A DNA stretch of 64,000 bases from Roseiarcus sp963794655. GTDB lineage: Bacteria > Pseudomonadota > Alphaproteobacteria > Rhizobiales > Beijerinckiaceae. Shown piece by piece: positions 25,731-34,706 of the stretch; position 1 is the stretch's first letter, and every line of letters starts with the position of its first letter. The notes below the pieces were generated by a model, which was given only the letters and a program-made list of their open reading frames with translations, did no database searches and was not told the origin of the DNA. Position numbers and translations under genes: made by a program. Where the stretch lies: contig CAWCEV010000003.1 of NCBI GenBank assembly GCA_963794655.1, forward strand, positions 620,001 to 684,000, given 5' to 3'.

Positions 25731-25816
25731 TGGATAAACTGCGCGCAAGCCGACATCGATCAGCCTCCTACCAATTCTCTATATCGCGACGCCTCACGAA
25801 GCCTTAGGGTCACGCA

Positions 25817-26773
25817 ATGAAAGGCCGCGACTTCACCCAGATCCCGCTCATCAACATAGCCGCCCTGCGGACGGGCGAGTGGGATGCTATCGGCGGAGTT
25901 GCGGCGCGGATCGGTGAGGCCTGTGAAACCGCAGGATTTTTTTATGTCGTCGAGCATGGCGTATCCGACTCGACGATCGCGGGAATCTTCGCGGCCGCCG
26001 ATTGGTTCTTCAGCGCTCCGCAAAGCCTACGCGATGAGCTCGACGTCAAGACGTCACCCAACTTCCGTGGGTACGTGCCGGTGGGCACCGTGGGCCCGAA
26101 TAAGCCGCGCCGTATGCTCGAAGCGTTCCAGATGATGCTCGACCTTCCGCCCGATGATTCGGACGTGCGCGCCGGCAGCGTCATGGCCGGCCCGAACCGT
26201 TGGCCCGATGGCGCGGAAGCTTTTCGCGCCGCGGTGGAGGCCTATTTCACCGCGATGATGGAGTTGATGGCGCTCTTGCTCTCGGCCTTCGCTCGCGGGC
26301 TTGGCCAGGCGGACGAGTTCTTTTCCGCCCATTTCCTGAAACCTCTTACTCAGCTGCGTCTCCTGCACTACCCGCCGCAGCCCCCAGATTCAGACGCCGA
26401 GGGCGTCGAAGCGCATACCGACACCGGCGCGTTCACTATCCTCTTGCAGGACGAGGTCGGCGGTCTCGAGGTTAGGACTCGCGCTGGCAAGTGGATTGCC
26501 GCTCAGCCCATCCCCGGCGCATTCGTCATCAACATCGCTGACATGATGCAACGCTGGACCAATGGTCGCTTCATTTCAACTCCCCATAGAGTGAGAAATC
26601 GAACCGGTCGCGATCGTATCTCTGTCCCTTTCTTCGCCAATCCGGATTATCGCGCGGTGATCACGCCGCTCGCCGGAGCGGATGGCGAGACCGCCTATGC
26701 GCCGCTCGCCTGCGGCCCGTATGTCGAAGCCGCGTATCGCGCCGCATGGCCCCGCGCGGAGCAGAAACAATAA
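25817..26773 (+). CDS. Isopenicillin-N-synthase-like 2-oxoglutarate/Fe(II) dioxygenase
   Basis: 318 aa. The N-terminal DIOX_N part (GEACETAGFFYVVEHGV) precedes the 2OG-Fe(II) core: HxD in EAHTDTGAFT, distal His in STPHRVRN and 2OG-binding RxS in RISVPFF. It would oxidise a small molecule with O2 and 2-oxoglutarate; ethylene-forming and flavonoid-type relatives share the fold, and the substrate is not predictable. Confidence 0.92.
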   Translation: MKGRDFTQIPLINIAALRTGEWDAIGGVAARIGEACETAGFFYVVEHGVSDSTIAGIFAAADWFFSAPQSLRDELDVKTSPNFRGYVPVGTVGPNKPRRMLEAFQMMLDLPPDDSDVRAGSVMAGPNRWPDGAEAFRAAVEAYFTAMMELMALLLSAFARGLGQADEFFSAHFLKPLTQLRLLHYPPQPPDSDAEGVEAHTDTGAFTILLQDEVGGLEVRTRAGKWIAAQPIPGAFVINIADMMQRWTNGRFISTPHRVRNRTGRDRISVPFFANPDYRAVITPLAGADGETAYAPLACGPYVEAAYRAAWPRAEQKQ

Positions 26774-26787
26774 GAGGGTTCGCCCGA

Positions 26788-27714
26788 TTATCGCCCGGTT
26801 TCGGCGGCTGCGATTGCAGCTTCAACTTCATGGCGGCGCGGTAGCGGCGCGACCGCGCCATAGCCCAGCGTCGAGAGCGCAGCCGCGATGTTAGCGAACC
26901 TGGCGGCGGCGAACGGATCTGCTCGCTGGACGTATTCGGCGAGAAACGCGCCATCGAAGCAATCGCCCGCCCCGGTTGCGTCAACCGCCACTACCTGATA
27001 GCCGGCGATGCGCTGGCGCCGCTTTGTGGTCGCCGCGATCGCCCCTTCCTTGCCAAGCTTGAGCACCACCACCGGCGCGCCGAGCCTTAGATAGAAATCG
27101 ACGATTGCATCGGCTTCGGTTCGGCCGGTCAACGCCTGCCCATCATCCAGGCCCGGGAGGGCGATGTCACATGAGCGCATCGCCTCGTGAATGACGGCCC
27201 GCGCCCGCCTCAGTGGCCACAGCTTAAGCCTCAAGTTTGGGTCATACGAAACGAGCCTCTTGGCCTCATGGGCGATGTCGATGGCCGCGAAAACAGCATC
27301 GGCGGCCGAGGATGAGATCGCCTGGCTGATGCCGGAAACGTGAAGGATCTTCGTCGCCCGGATCCGCCCATCCGGCAGGTCGGTTTCGCTGATCCGGCTC
27401 GCCGCAGATCCCGCACGCATATAAGAGAACTCATGGCCTTGCGGGCCATGGGTGACAAAGTAGAGCCCGGTGTGGGCGGCTCCGTTCACCGCGATCCGGC
27501 TCGCGTCGACGCCTTCGCTGAGCCAAAGCTCGGTCAGCGCCTGCCCGAACCGGTCGGCGCCGACCGCGGTGAAATAGGCAGCGTCGGCGCCGAGCCTCGC
27601 CGCCGCGATCATCGCATTCGAGGTGTCGCCGCCGAAGCCCTGCACGAACGGCGCACCCTCCCTTGGCTGGTTGAGCTCGACCAGGGCCTCGCCGATCGCC
27701 AGGAGATCCGACAT
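26788..27714 (-). CDS. kdgK: PfkB-family sugar kinase, probably 2-dehydro-3-deoxygluconokinase
   Basis: 308 aa. N-terminal IGEALVELNQP and FGGDTSNAMIAAARLG are typical of KDG kinases; C-terminal DATGAGDCFDGAFL holds the catalytic Asp and anion hole. It would phosphorylate KDG for the Entner-Doudoroff route. Other PfkB sugars are possible. The LysE gene ends 3 bp upstream on the same strand, so TerC-LysE-KdgK may be co-transcribed. Confidence 0.88.
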   Translation of the reverse strand: MSDLLAIGEALVELNQPREGAPFVQGFGGDTSNAMIAAARLGADAAYFTAVGADRFGQALTELWLSEGVDASRIAVNGAAHTGLYFVTHGPQGHEFSYMRAGSAASRISETDLPDGRIRATKILHVSGISQAISSSAADAVFAAIDIAHEAKRLVSYDPNLRLKLWPLRRARAVIHEAMRSCDIALPGLDDGQALTGRTEADAIVDFYLRLGAPVVVLKLGKEGAIAATTKRRQRIAGYQVVAVDATGAGDCFDGAFLAEYVQRADPFAAARFANIAAALSTLGYGAVAPLPRRHEVEAAIAAAETGR

Positions 27715-27717
27715 ATC

Positions 27718-28326
27718 CTACCTCGTAGCGACAGCCACCGCGGCCCCGGCCATCAGACCGCCAGCCGCGCGATGGAGGAACTTCATCGCTCGCGTCGAAT
27801 TGAGGAGTACGCGCGCCCGGTTCGCCGCAAGCGCGTAGAGCGCCAACGTCGAGAATATCACCGCCCCGCAGACGACGCCGAGCTCGAGGAGCGCCATCAG
27901 GCTTAGCGTCGTGACGTCGACGACGAGTGGCATGATCGACAGGAAAAAGACCATCACCTTGGGATTTCCCAGAGTCAGCGATAGCGAGGCCAAAAACGCG
28001 CGCCAGCCGCGCGAGGCCGGCGGCCGAGCATCCGCCGCGGCGATGGGCGCGGTCGCCATCTTCCAGGCCAGATAAAGCAGGTAGGCGGCGCCGGCGAGCT
28101 TGATCGCGACAAAAACGCCGGCGAAGGCTTTGGCGACGACGGCAAGGCCGGTCGCCGCCAGAGCGAGCCAGAACATGTCGCCGACGAAATAGCCCGCGAT
28201 GAACGGCGCGACGCCCACCAGCCCTTGGCCCATTACTCGTGCGACAAGGGCGGCGACTCCCGGTCCGGGCGTCGCCACCGCGACGAAATAGACGGCGGCG
28301 AAAATGAGGAGCGAGGTAAATGTCAC
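27718..28326 (-). CDS. LysE-family exporter
   Basis: 202 aa with a GTG start overlapping the TerC stop (GTGA). About six hydrophobic segments; the N-terminal helix carries the family motif VATPGPGVAALVA, and SLTLGNPKVMVFFLS is the second conserved block. Predicted inner-membrane export of amino acids or related solutes; the substrate is unknown. Confidence 0.9.
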   Translation of the reverse strand: MTFTSLLIFAAVYFVAVATPGPGVAALVARVMGQGLVGVAPFIAGYFVGDMFWLALAATGLAVVAKAFAGVFVAIKLAGAAYLLYLAWKMATAPIAAADARPPASRGWRAFLASLSLTLGNPKVMVFFLSIMPLVVDVTTLSLMALLELGVVCGAVIFSTLALYALAANRARVLLNSTRAMKFLHRAAGGLMAGAAVAVATR

Positions 28327-29057
28327 GTGGTCCGCCTGACCTTGCGCCGGGCGAGCGCGTTGAGCGCCTCGACCAGGGAGGAAAAGAACATCGCCGCGTA
28401 AACATACCCTCTTTCGATATGAAAGCCGAAACCGTCGGCGATCAGCGTCATGCCGATCATGAGCAGGAAGCTCAGCGCCAGCATCAAAACGGTCGGATTA
28501 CGGCTTATGAACGCGGCGAGCGGCCCGGACGCGGCAATCATTACACCGATTGCCGCGACGACGGCGGCCACCATGATCGGAAACTGATCGGTCATGCCGA
28601 CCGCGGTGATGATATTGTCGACCGAGAAGACGATATCGATGACGATGATCTGGACGAGGCCGGCCGTCAGGCTGAGCGGCGCGCGGGTCGTCGCGTCGTC
28701 GGCGTCGCTTTCCGGATCGACCTTGTGGTGGATCTCGGTCGTCGCCTTCCACACCAGGAAAAGTCCGCCGGCCAGCAGAAGCAGATCGCGGATCGAGAAC
28801 GCATGTCCGAACGCCGTCGCGACGGGTTCCCTGAGCCTCACAACCCAGGATGCTGAGGCGAGAAACGCAAGGCGAAAGACAAGCGCGAGCGACAGGCCGA
28901 GGCTGCGCGCCAGGCGCCGACGATGCTCGGCGATACGGTTCGACAACAGCGCGATGAACACGAGGTTGTCGAGACCGAGCACGACCTCCATTGCGAACAG
29001 CGCCGCGAGCGCCGCCCAGGCGCCGGGATCGGCCGCGAGCTGAAGAAGATTGTCCAT
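28323..29057 (-). CDS. TerC-family integral membrane protein
   Basis: 244 aa with seven or so TM helices. TerC signatures are MEVVLGLDNLVFIALL (acidic TM1) and DIVFSVDNIITAVGM. Family members are linked to metal efflux (Mn) and tellurite resistance. No tellurite cluster is nearby, so a metal-related role is more likely. Confidence 0.9.
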   Translation of the reverse strand: MDNLLQLAADPGAWAALAALFAMEVVLGLDNLVFIALLSNRIAEHRRRLARSLGLSLALVFRLAFLASASWVVRLREPVATAFGHAFSIRDLLLLAGGLFLVWKATTEIHHKVDPESDADDATTRAPLSLTAGLVQIIVIDIVFSVDNIITAVGMTDQFPIMVAAVVAAIGVMIAASGPLAAFISRNPTVLMLALSFLLMIGMTLIADGFGFHIERGYVYAAMFFSSLVEALNALARRKVRRTT

Positions 29058-29203
29058 TCGCCGCTCGGCCCGGCCCTCGGATCTTGTCCGCGCGACGGTC
29101 GGCGGCGCCCCAGTCTACGGCGCCAAGTTTGTCGATTCCATGCTCACGGGCACAGGCCCAGCGCGAGGCCCCGGCAACCGGCGCCTCGCCGTGACGACAC
29201 CGC

Positions 29204-29365
29204 TTACTTCAGAGAGGCGCCGACCTCAGTGAACACCGTGCTGACCTGAGTGCCGACAGCCTGGAGGGCGACGATGATGAAAACCGCGATCAGGCTCGCG
29301 ATCAGCGCATATTCGATCGCCGTCACGCCGGATTCATCGCCCAGAAAGTTTTGAACTCGAGTCAT
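29204..29365 (-). CDS. Flp/Fap-type IVb pilin
   Basis: 53 aa from MTRVQNFLGDESG. The prepilin signature, Gly followed by VTAIEYALIASLIAVFII (the Glu five residues into the mature pilin), is clear. Normally processed by TadV and assembled by the Tad machine; none of those genes is in the window, so this is an isolated pilin gene. It borders the integrated element. Confidence 0.92.
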   Translation of the reverse strand: MTRVQNFLGDESGVTAIEYALIASLIAVFIIVALQAVGTQVSTVFTEVGASLK

Positions 29366-29468
29366 ATTTCCGCACAAGACAGAGCCGGACAATTCAAGAA
29401 ATCGCGCCCTCCCATTCCCCTTGATATCCCTTGCATTGCCCCGAGTTGTCTGGTAGCGACCTAGACAC

Positions 29469-29521
29469 GGGGTAACAACACAAGACGGACCGATTCCGTT
29501 ACCCCGGGAGGCCAGGGTAAC
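29469..29521. repeat. GGGGTAAC repeats ahead of the integrase
   Basis: GGGGTAAC at 29469-29476, its inverted copy GTTACCCC at 29498-29505 and a third, AGGGTAAC, at 29514-29521 directly before the integrase ATG. The arrangement suits arm-type integrase sites or an autoregulatory operator. No matching attachment core was identified. Confidence 0.45.
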
Positions 29522-30769
29522 ATGCTGACCGATGTTCTGATCAAAAATCTAACGCACCCAGACAGGCGGCCGTCGAAGCGCCAAGAGACACCAGACGGCA
29601 AGATCGCCGGCCTTTATTTTGTCCGGCAGACGAGCGGTGCGGCCTCATGGGCGTTGAGGTTTCGCAGCTCCGGCAAGCCGAAGAAATTGACGTTGGGGCC
29701 GTGGCCGGCGATCGGCCTCGCGGAGGCCCGTAGAAAGGCGCAGGAAGCTCTTGGCGCGATCGCCGTAGGCAAGGACCCCGCCGCTGAGAAACGGGCGTCA
29801 CGGGCCGCCGCAAGGGCGGCAGTGGACATCAAGGATCGCCTCTCAGACGTCGCCGGCAAGTTCGTGAAGCAATATACGAAGCGCGAGAACGGCGCGCTTT
29901 GGGCGGCTGCAACGGAGCGGTACCTCGCGCGCGAGATTCTCCCGCGGCTTGGCGCGAAGCGGATCGGCGAAATCCGACGCGCCGACGTGCGAGAAATGCT
30001 GAATGAAATTACCGACAGATCCCCCACTACCGCGAATTGCGTGCTCGCCGTCACTCGTCGCCTTTTCAACTGGGCCGTCGAGGAGGAGATCATCGCGGCC
30101 TCGCCGATCGGCAAGCTCAAGGCGACGAAGGAGGTCTCACGCGATCGCGTGCTCGATGACGCCGAAATTCGGCTGGTTTGGCGCGCGTTCGGTCGCATAG
30201 GCGCGCCATTCGGCGCCGTCGGCCAATTGCTCTTGCTCACCGGCGCCAGGCGCACTGAGGTCGCTGAGATGCGCTGGACCGAGATCGACATGGCGGCGCG
30301 CGTATGGACGATCCCGGCGGCGCGGTCGAAAAACAAGGTCGCGCACGCAATCCCGCTTAGCGACCAGGCGATTGAGGTTCTCAAGGGTCTGAAACGCGTC
30401 GAAAGCAAGGGCGATTTCGTCTTCACCTACGGTCGGGTCGCCGTGCAGGGTTTCGCCCGCAAAAAGTTCGAGCTTGATGCCGCGATTGCCGCCGACAATG
30501 GCGAGCCGATCGCCGGCTGGACCTACCACGACCTTCGCCGGACGCTCGCGACGAATTTGCAGAAGCTTGGCGCGCGCCTCGAAGTGACCGAAGCCGTGCT
30601 CGGTCACACTTCCGGCTCGCGCTCAGGGATCGTGGGCGTGTACCAGCGCCACGATTGGGCCGACGAGAAGCGCGCGGCGCTCAACGCGTGGTCGCGCAAG
30701 CTCAACGAGATCGTCACCGGCGAGGCGCCGGGGAACGTGGTCAGCATCGCGGCCGCGCGCGCGTCATGA
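29522..30769 (+). CDS. int: Tyrosine-type site-specific integrase (DUF4102)
   Basis: 415 aa. The N-terminal DUF4102 arm-binding domain (KKLTLGPWPAIGLAEARRKA) is followed by a core-binding SAM-like domain and the catalytic domain: LTGARRTEVAEMRW (Arg), WTYHDLRRTLATNL (HxxR), LGHTSGSRSGIV and the Tyr in VYQRHDW. It inserts and excises the element. Its stop overlaps the next start (ATGA). Confidence 0.95.
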   Translation: MLTDVLIKNLTHPDRRPSKRQETPDGKIAGLYFVRQTSGAASWALRFRSSGKPKKLTLGPWPAIGLAEARRKAQEALGAIAVGKDPAAEKRASRAAARAAVDIKDRLSDVAGKFVKQYTKRENGALWAAATERYLAREILPRLGAKRIGEIRRADVREMLNEITDRSPTTANCVLAVTRRLFNWAVEEEIIAASPIGKLKATKEVSRDRVLDDAEIRLVWRAFGRIGAPFGAVGQLLLLTGARRTEVAEMRWTEIDMAARVWTIPAARSKNKVAHAIPLSDQAIEVLKGLKRVESKGDFVFTYGRVAVQGFARKKFELDAAIAADNGEPIAGWTYHDLRRTLATNLQKLGARLEVTEAVLGHTSGSRSGIVGVYQRHDWADEKRAALNAWSRKLNEIVTGEAPGNVVSIAAARAS

Positions 30770-31350
30770 CGAAGCCGTCCGGAAAGCCGCGCGGGAGGCC
30801 GCCGAAGCAGGGACCGAAACTTCCTGCACGGCCGGCGAATCGGCCGCCATTGGATTTTTGGCGCGATCCGGAAAACCGTCACCTTCTTGCGTACTACAAG
30901 GCCCTCGTGCTCCGCGGCCGAACTCACCGGCAGGCCTTGATCCTAGTGGCGACGGCGAAAAAGGCCTTGAAGGAACCCTCGCGAATCACGCTGGAGCTCC
31001 TCACGCCGGAGGAATTTCAGGACGAGAATGAGAAGCGCAAGGGAAAGACGGATATCGTTGAGGGCCGGCGTATAAGATGGAAGCCACTCACGGGTCGCGA
31101 AGGATTGTGGGACCGGACGCATACGACGACGGACGGCGTGGCTAGTGGGATCCGGAAACAGTTGCGGCTGGCGGAGAGGGATCCTGCAGTAGCTGATTGG
31201 CTGCGTATCATGGCGGATCAGTTCGCAATCCTTGATGGGATGCCGTCGATGACCGACGCGTGGCTTGAACGGCTGGAACAGATCGTCAGAGTCACCAGCC
31301 CTGAGCTCGAGGCTCACCTAAAGCGGGTCCATGCCCGCATTTCGGGCTAG
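30766..31350 (+). CDS. AT-hook-containing hypothetical protein
   Basis: 194 aa, starting in the integrase stop (ATGA). The N-terminal KPRGRPPKQGPK is an AT-hook-like GRP motif; the remainder is helical and charged. Unrecognised. Position suggests a regulatory or replication helper of the element. Confidence 0.75.
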   Translation: MTKPSGKPRGRPPKQGPKLPARPANRPPLDFWRDPENRHLLAYYKALVLRGRTHRQALILVATAKKALKEPSRITLELLTPEEFQDENEKRKGKTDIVEGRRIRWKPLTGREGLWDRTHTTTDGVASGIRKQLRLAERDPAVADWLRIMADQFAILDGMPSMTDAWLERLEQIVRVTSPELEAHLKRVHARISG

Positions 31351-31421
31351 TTTTTTCCGCGATATTTGGCCTGCCGCGAAATGGCATCTGTAGGCTTCGT
31401 CAACCATAGACGGAGCAAGTC

Positions 31422-31667
31422 GTGTCTACATCAACCCACGAGGAAGTCCCCGCGCCGCACCGCATCAATGGGCGGTTGGTGTGGGATCGCTTTGAGATCG
31501 AGAACTATAAGCGCGCCTTGATGGGCCTTTCGCCGATCGAGCGCGACCCGAGCGCGCCGATCGTGTTCGTCACCGCGAAGCAACTGACGGCGGAACTGCC
31601 CTACGGCCGCCGCACGCTCGGCCGCCGCGTTAAGGGCCGCGAGGCCCAGGCCGCCGCTGTCGCGTAA
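31422..31667 (+). CDS. Small hypothetical protein, possibly DNA-binding
   Basis: 81 aa with a GTG start and a GGAG about seven bases upstream. The C-terminal VTAKQLTAELPYGRRTLGRR could be a helix-turn-helix of the excisionase/AlpA kind; that is a guess. The N-terminal part contains NGRLVWDRFEIENYKRA. Confidence 0.6.
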   Translation: MSTSTHEEVPAPHRINGRLVWDRFEIENYKRALMGLSPIERDPSAPIVFVTAKQLTAELPYGRRTLGRRVKGREAQAAAVA

Positions 31668-31672
31668 GAGCG

Positions 31673-31897
31673 ATGACCCACCACGGCAAACCCCGCGCCG
31701 GGCAAGGACGCGGGGCTGCTGAGGTCATTCCGTCGCGGGAATGCCAAGCAGATAATCCGAACCGCCCGATTTTGCAACCTCCGGATCGCCCTGCGATCGC
31801 GGGGTTTGCTGCTTTTCTCGATCGCGCCGCCGCCGAGGCGTGGCGCGCGTCGTGGGCTGATCTGCGCGCCTGGACGGCGCAAGGATGGCGCCCATGA
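31673..31897 (+). CDS. Small hypothetical protein
   Basis: 74 aa, unrecognised (ends EAWRASWADLRAWTAQGWRP). It starts 5 bp after the preceding gene and its stop overlaps the next start (ATGA), so it fits the tightly packed rightward operon. Confidence 0.55.
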   Translation: MTHHGKPRAGQGRGAAEVIPSRECQADNPNRPILQPPDRPAIAGFAAFLDRAAAEAWRASWADLRAWTAQGWRP

Positions 31898-32289
31898 GTT
31901 CGCGTCTCCTCCTCTCTGGCGTGCTGACCAATGCAGCCGTCCGCCGAAAGCGCAAATCGGACGGCGCCATCTTCGCCGTCGCCACGATTCGGGATCGAGA
32001 TCGACTCGAAAACCGCGTTTGGCGCGTCTTTGCCAATGACCATGACGTGATCGAGCAGCTCGAGGGTTTGCGCGTCGGCGAACCGATCGCGGCAAGTGGA
32101 CCGTTCTACGTCGCGGTCGACGGCGGTCAGCCGGTCTACCGCATGACCATCGAGGCGCTGATCGACGTCAAACGCCGTCGCAAGCCCAAAGGCCAAATCG
32201 CCAAAGAGTCGCGCGTCGAGTCGGACGAGCTCGACCTCGCGCCGCGCCAACACGAGGGGGAGACGCTGAATGACGCAGTGCCATTCTGA
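31894..32289 (+). CDS. Single-stranded-DNA-binding-like protein
   Basis: 131 aa. SSB-like elements: LLLSGVLTNAAVRRKRKSDG and FAVATIRDRD at the N-terminus (OB-fold strand order), a central GEPIAASGPFYVAVD and an acidic tail ending NDAVPF, which resembles the DDDIPF tip with which bacterial SSBs recruit partners. The divergent body makes it a phage-type SSB candidate. It overlaps the helicase start by 20 bp. Confidence 0.7.
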   Translation: MSSRLLLSGVLTNAAVRRKRKSDGAIFAVATIRDRDRLENRVWRVFANDHDVIEQLEGLRVGEPIAASGPFYVAVDGGQPVYRMTIEALIDVKRRRKPKGQIAKESRVESDELDLAPRQHEGETLNDAVPF

Positions 32290-33568
32290 GGGCGTGTCCC
32301 TCGACGACTTTTTCGCATACATGCCGATGCATGGCTACATCTTCGCGCCCACGCGCGAGATGTGGCCTGCGTCCTCCGTGAACGCGCGCATCCCGCCAAT
32401 CGAGGTGGGCGAAAGGAGGATCTCAGCCAGCGCATGGCTGGATCAGAACAAGCCGGTCGAGCAGAGAACGTGGGCGCCTGGCGAGCCGATGCTCGTGCGC
32501 GATCGCCTGATCGACGATGGCGGATGGATCCAGCGTGACGGCGTTTCCTGCTTCAACCTCTACCGAGCGCCGACAATTACGCGCGGCAACGCCAAGGAGG
32601 CCGCCCCTTGGCTCGACCACCTTCGCCGCGTCTATCCGGATGATGCGGAGCATATCCAAAGATGGGTGGCCCATCGGGTCCAGCGACCGTCGGACAAGAT
32701 CAACCACGCGCTGGTACTCGGTGGCGCGCCCGGCATCGGTAAGGACACGCTGCTCGAACCGGTTAAACACGCGGTCGGCCCTTGGAACTTCGGGGAAGCG
32801 TCGCCGACCCAGATGCTCGGGCGCTTCAATGGATATTTGAAAAGTACCGTCCTTAGAATCAGCGAGGCCCGCGATCTCGGCGACTCTGATCGGTTTGCCT
32901 TTTATGACCACGCGAAGACTATCTTGGCATCTCCTCCTGACACGCTGCGCGTCGATGAGAAGCACGTTCGGGAGCACTACATCCTGAACTGCGTTGGCGT
33001 CGTGATAACGACCAACCACAAGAGCGATGGGATCTTCCTTCCGGCCGATGACCGGCGGCACTACGTCGCGTGGTCCGACCTGAAGAAAGAGGAGCTCGAC
33101 GATGGCTATTGGAACCGGTTGTGGAACTGGTACGCCGCTGGCGGCTACGGCCACGTCGCCGCCTACCTTCATGAGCTTGATCTGTCGACCTTCGACCCAA
33201 AGGCGCCGCCGCCCAAGACGGCGGCATTCTGGGAGATCGTGAACTCGAACCGCTCGCCGGAGGACGCCGAACTAGCCGACGCGCTCGACCGGATCTGCAA
33301 CCCGAACGCGGTCACGACCGCGCAGATCGCCGCAGCCGCAGACGATAACTTCGCCGCCATCCTCCGCGACCACAAAAGCCGACGGCAAATTCCTCATCGC
33401 CTCGAACGCTGCGGCTACGTCCCCGTCCGCAACGAAAACGCGGACGACGGCCTGTGGAAGATCAGCGGCAAGCGCCAGACGATCTACGCCAAGAGCGCGT
33501 TGCCGGTTCCCGAGCGGCTGAAGGCCGCGGTGGAACTGAAGGACGTCGAAAAGAGGCCGGAGTGGTAG
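32270..33568 (+). CDS. DUF5906-type phage primase-helicase (helicase part)
   Basis: 432 aa. Walker A at GGAPGIGKDTLLEP (about residue 154), Walker B region around VLRISEARDL, sensor-like CVGVVITTNHKSDG and an arginine-rich ADDRRHYVAW, as in SF3/NrS-1-type helicase domains of satellite and phage replication proteins. An N-terminal primase-polymerase domain seen in many relatives is absent or reduced here. Likely starts replication of the element. Confidence 0.88.
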   Translation: MTQCHSEGVSLDDFFAYMPMHGYIFAPTREMWPASSVNARIPPIEVGERRISASAWLDQNKPVEQRTWAPGEPMLVRDRLIDDGGWIQRDGVSCFNLYRAPTITRGNAKEAAPWLDHLRRVYPDDAEHIQRWVAHRVQRPSDKINHALVLGGAPGIGKDTLLEPVKHAVGPWNFGEASPTQMLGRFNGYLKSTVLRISEARDLGDSDRFAFYDHAKTILASPPDTLRVDEKHVREHYILNCVGVVITTNHKSDGIFLPADDRRHYVAWSDLKKEELDDGYWNRLWNWYAAGGYGHVAAYLHELDLSTFDPKAPPPKTAAFWEIVNSNRSPEDAELADALDRICNPNAVTTAQIAAAADDNFAAILRDHKSRRQIPHRLERCGYVPVRNENADDGLWKISGKRQTIYAKSALPVPERLKAAVELKDVEKRPEW

Positions 33569-33708
33569 GTGAAGTCAGTGAAGTCAGTGGTTTTCCTACT
33601 GTCTTCTACAACCTCTTTTCCCCTTAACCAAAAACAGCTTCGTCATCGATAGGTAGAGGCGCGCGTAGGGAAAGATAATGGAAAAACCACTGACTTCACT
33701 GACTTCAC
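33569..33708. repeat. Long inverted repeat built from GTGAAGTCA units
   Basis: Left arm 33569-33596 and right arm 33680-33708 are inverted copies (the right has one extra A). Each arm holds GTGAAGTCA twice in tandem followed by GTGG. The 83-bp loop between is AT-richer than the element around it. It begins right after the helicase stop codon. Candidates are a replication origin with iterons, a regulator-binding site or a transcription terminator. Confidence 0.85.
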
Positions 33709-33850
33709 TGATCAGGCCCCGCTCCCGTTTGAGCATGGACGCCGTCCGATCAGGCGTCGGCTTCGTCCTGCATCAGCCGCGCAGCGTCCGCGAAGCGCCC
33801 ATTTCCGTAACCCACGCCCTCGTGACGCGCCGGCAGGCTCGCGTCCACTC

Positions 33851-34606
33851 ATGATCGGAGGATCTTCCATGACCGACACGGTCACGCGCGACCACGCGGC
33901 CGAGCTCGCCGCCCGCATGTCGCGCCTGCCTTGCGATTATTTCGAAGGCATGTTCGCGTACGAGCCTAAAGTCGAGCACGCCCACGAGCCCGTTGGCGAC
34001 GCTGTTGCTCACATTGTTGAGATGGAGGCGACGCAATACCATGAAGCAGGTCACGCGGTCCTCATGTACGCCCTCGGCCTCGGTTGCGCGGGCGTTCATC
34101 TGACAAAGAAGATGCTCCGTCTTCCCGATGGGAGCATGGGGGTGACCTATAGCGGTTGCGTTAATGGACGGAAGACGCTGGTGTCCCGCGTCTATCGTCT
34201 CATTGACCGAGGATTCCTAACCGCGGAAGTCATCGCCGAGGGAGTCGCGTTTGCAGCGGGACCGGCGGCAGAGCGGAAATATCGCCTATCGGCGGATGCG
34301 TCGCTGTGCATGCTCGGCGCCACGGAGGGCGACCACCACCAGATCGAGAGCATTGCCAAGACGCTCCAGCTCATCGGGGGTCACGATCGCTACGCCTACG
34401 AAGAGACGGTCTGGAGCCGCGCTCAACAGGCATTGGAGATCGACGTGATTTGGAACGCCGTCGAAGCCCTCGCCGAGGCGCTGGAGTGGCCATTTGAAGT
34501 CGATGACGTCGGAGTCTTCACCGAGACGATGGCTGGTCCGACCGCTCGCGCGATCATGCGGCGGCTCGGCGTCCGACCAGGCATGCTCGAGCCCCTTTGC
34601 TCATGA
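33851..34606 (+). CDS. FtsH-like (M41) zinc metalloprotease domain protein
   Basis: 251 aa. HExxH zinc site in YHEAGHAVLMYALG, as in FtsH M41 peptidases, with GVAFAAGPAAERKY and an acidic EGDHHQIESIAK at the place of the third zinc ligand. No AAA+ domain and no TM helix, so it is a stand-alone peptidase domain encoded in the mobile element. Met7 (33869) is an alternative start. Confidence 0.78.
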   Translation: MIGGSSMTDTVTRDHAAELAARMSRLPCDYFEGMFAYEPKVEHAHEPVGDAVAHIVEMEATQYHEAGHAVLMYALGLGCAGVHLTKKMLRLPDGSMGVTYSGCVNGRKTLVSRVYRLIDRGFLTAEVIAEGVAFAAGPAAERKYRLSADASLCMLGATEGDHHQIESIAKTLQLIGGHDRYAYEETVWSRAQQALEIDVIWNAVEALAEALEWPFEVDDVGVFTETMAGPTARAIMRRLGVRPGMLEPLCS

Positions 34607-34706
34607 CGCAGGACCAGAGGACACCCGAAGACCCCGCCACTTGCCGCTCGCCGGAACCAGACAGGCCAATAGTCGACGGAGGGTCGCCAGCGGGCTCCCG
34701 AGGCTT

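Noticed and set aside
29058..29203. Possible manganese (yybP-ykoY) riboswitch upstream of terC
   Set aside because: TerC genes often have one, but I could not find the conserved core pairings or consensus segments here.
29366..29521. tRNA or tmRNA attachment site for the integrated element
   Set aside because: No tRNA-like cloverleaf or T-arm sequence found here, and no matching direct repeat found near 40 kb.
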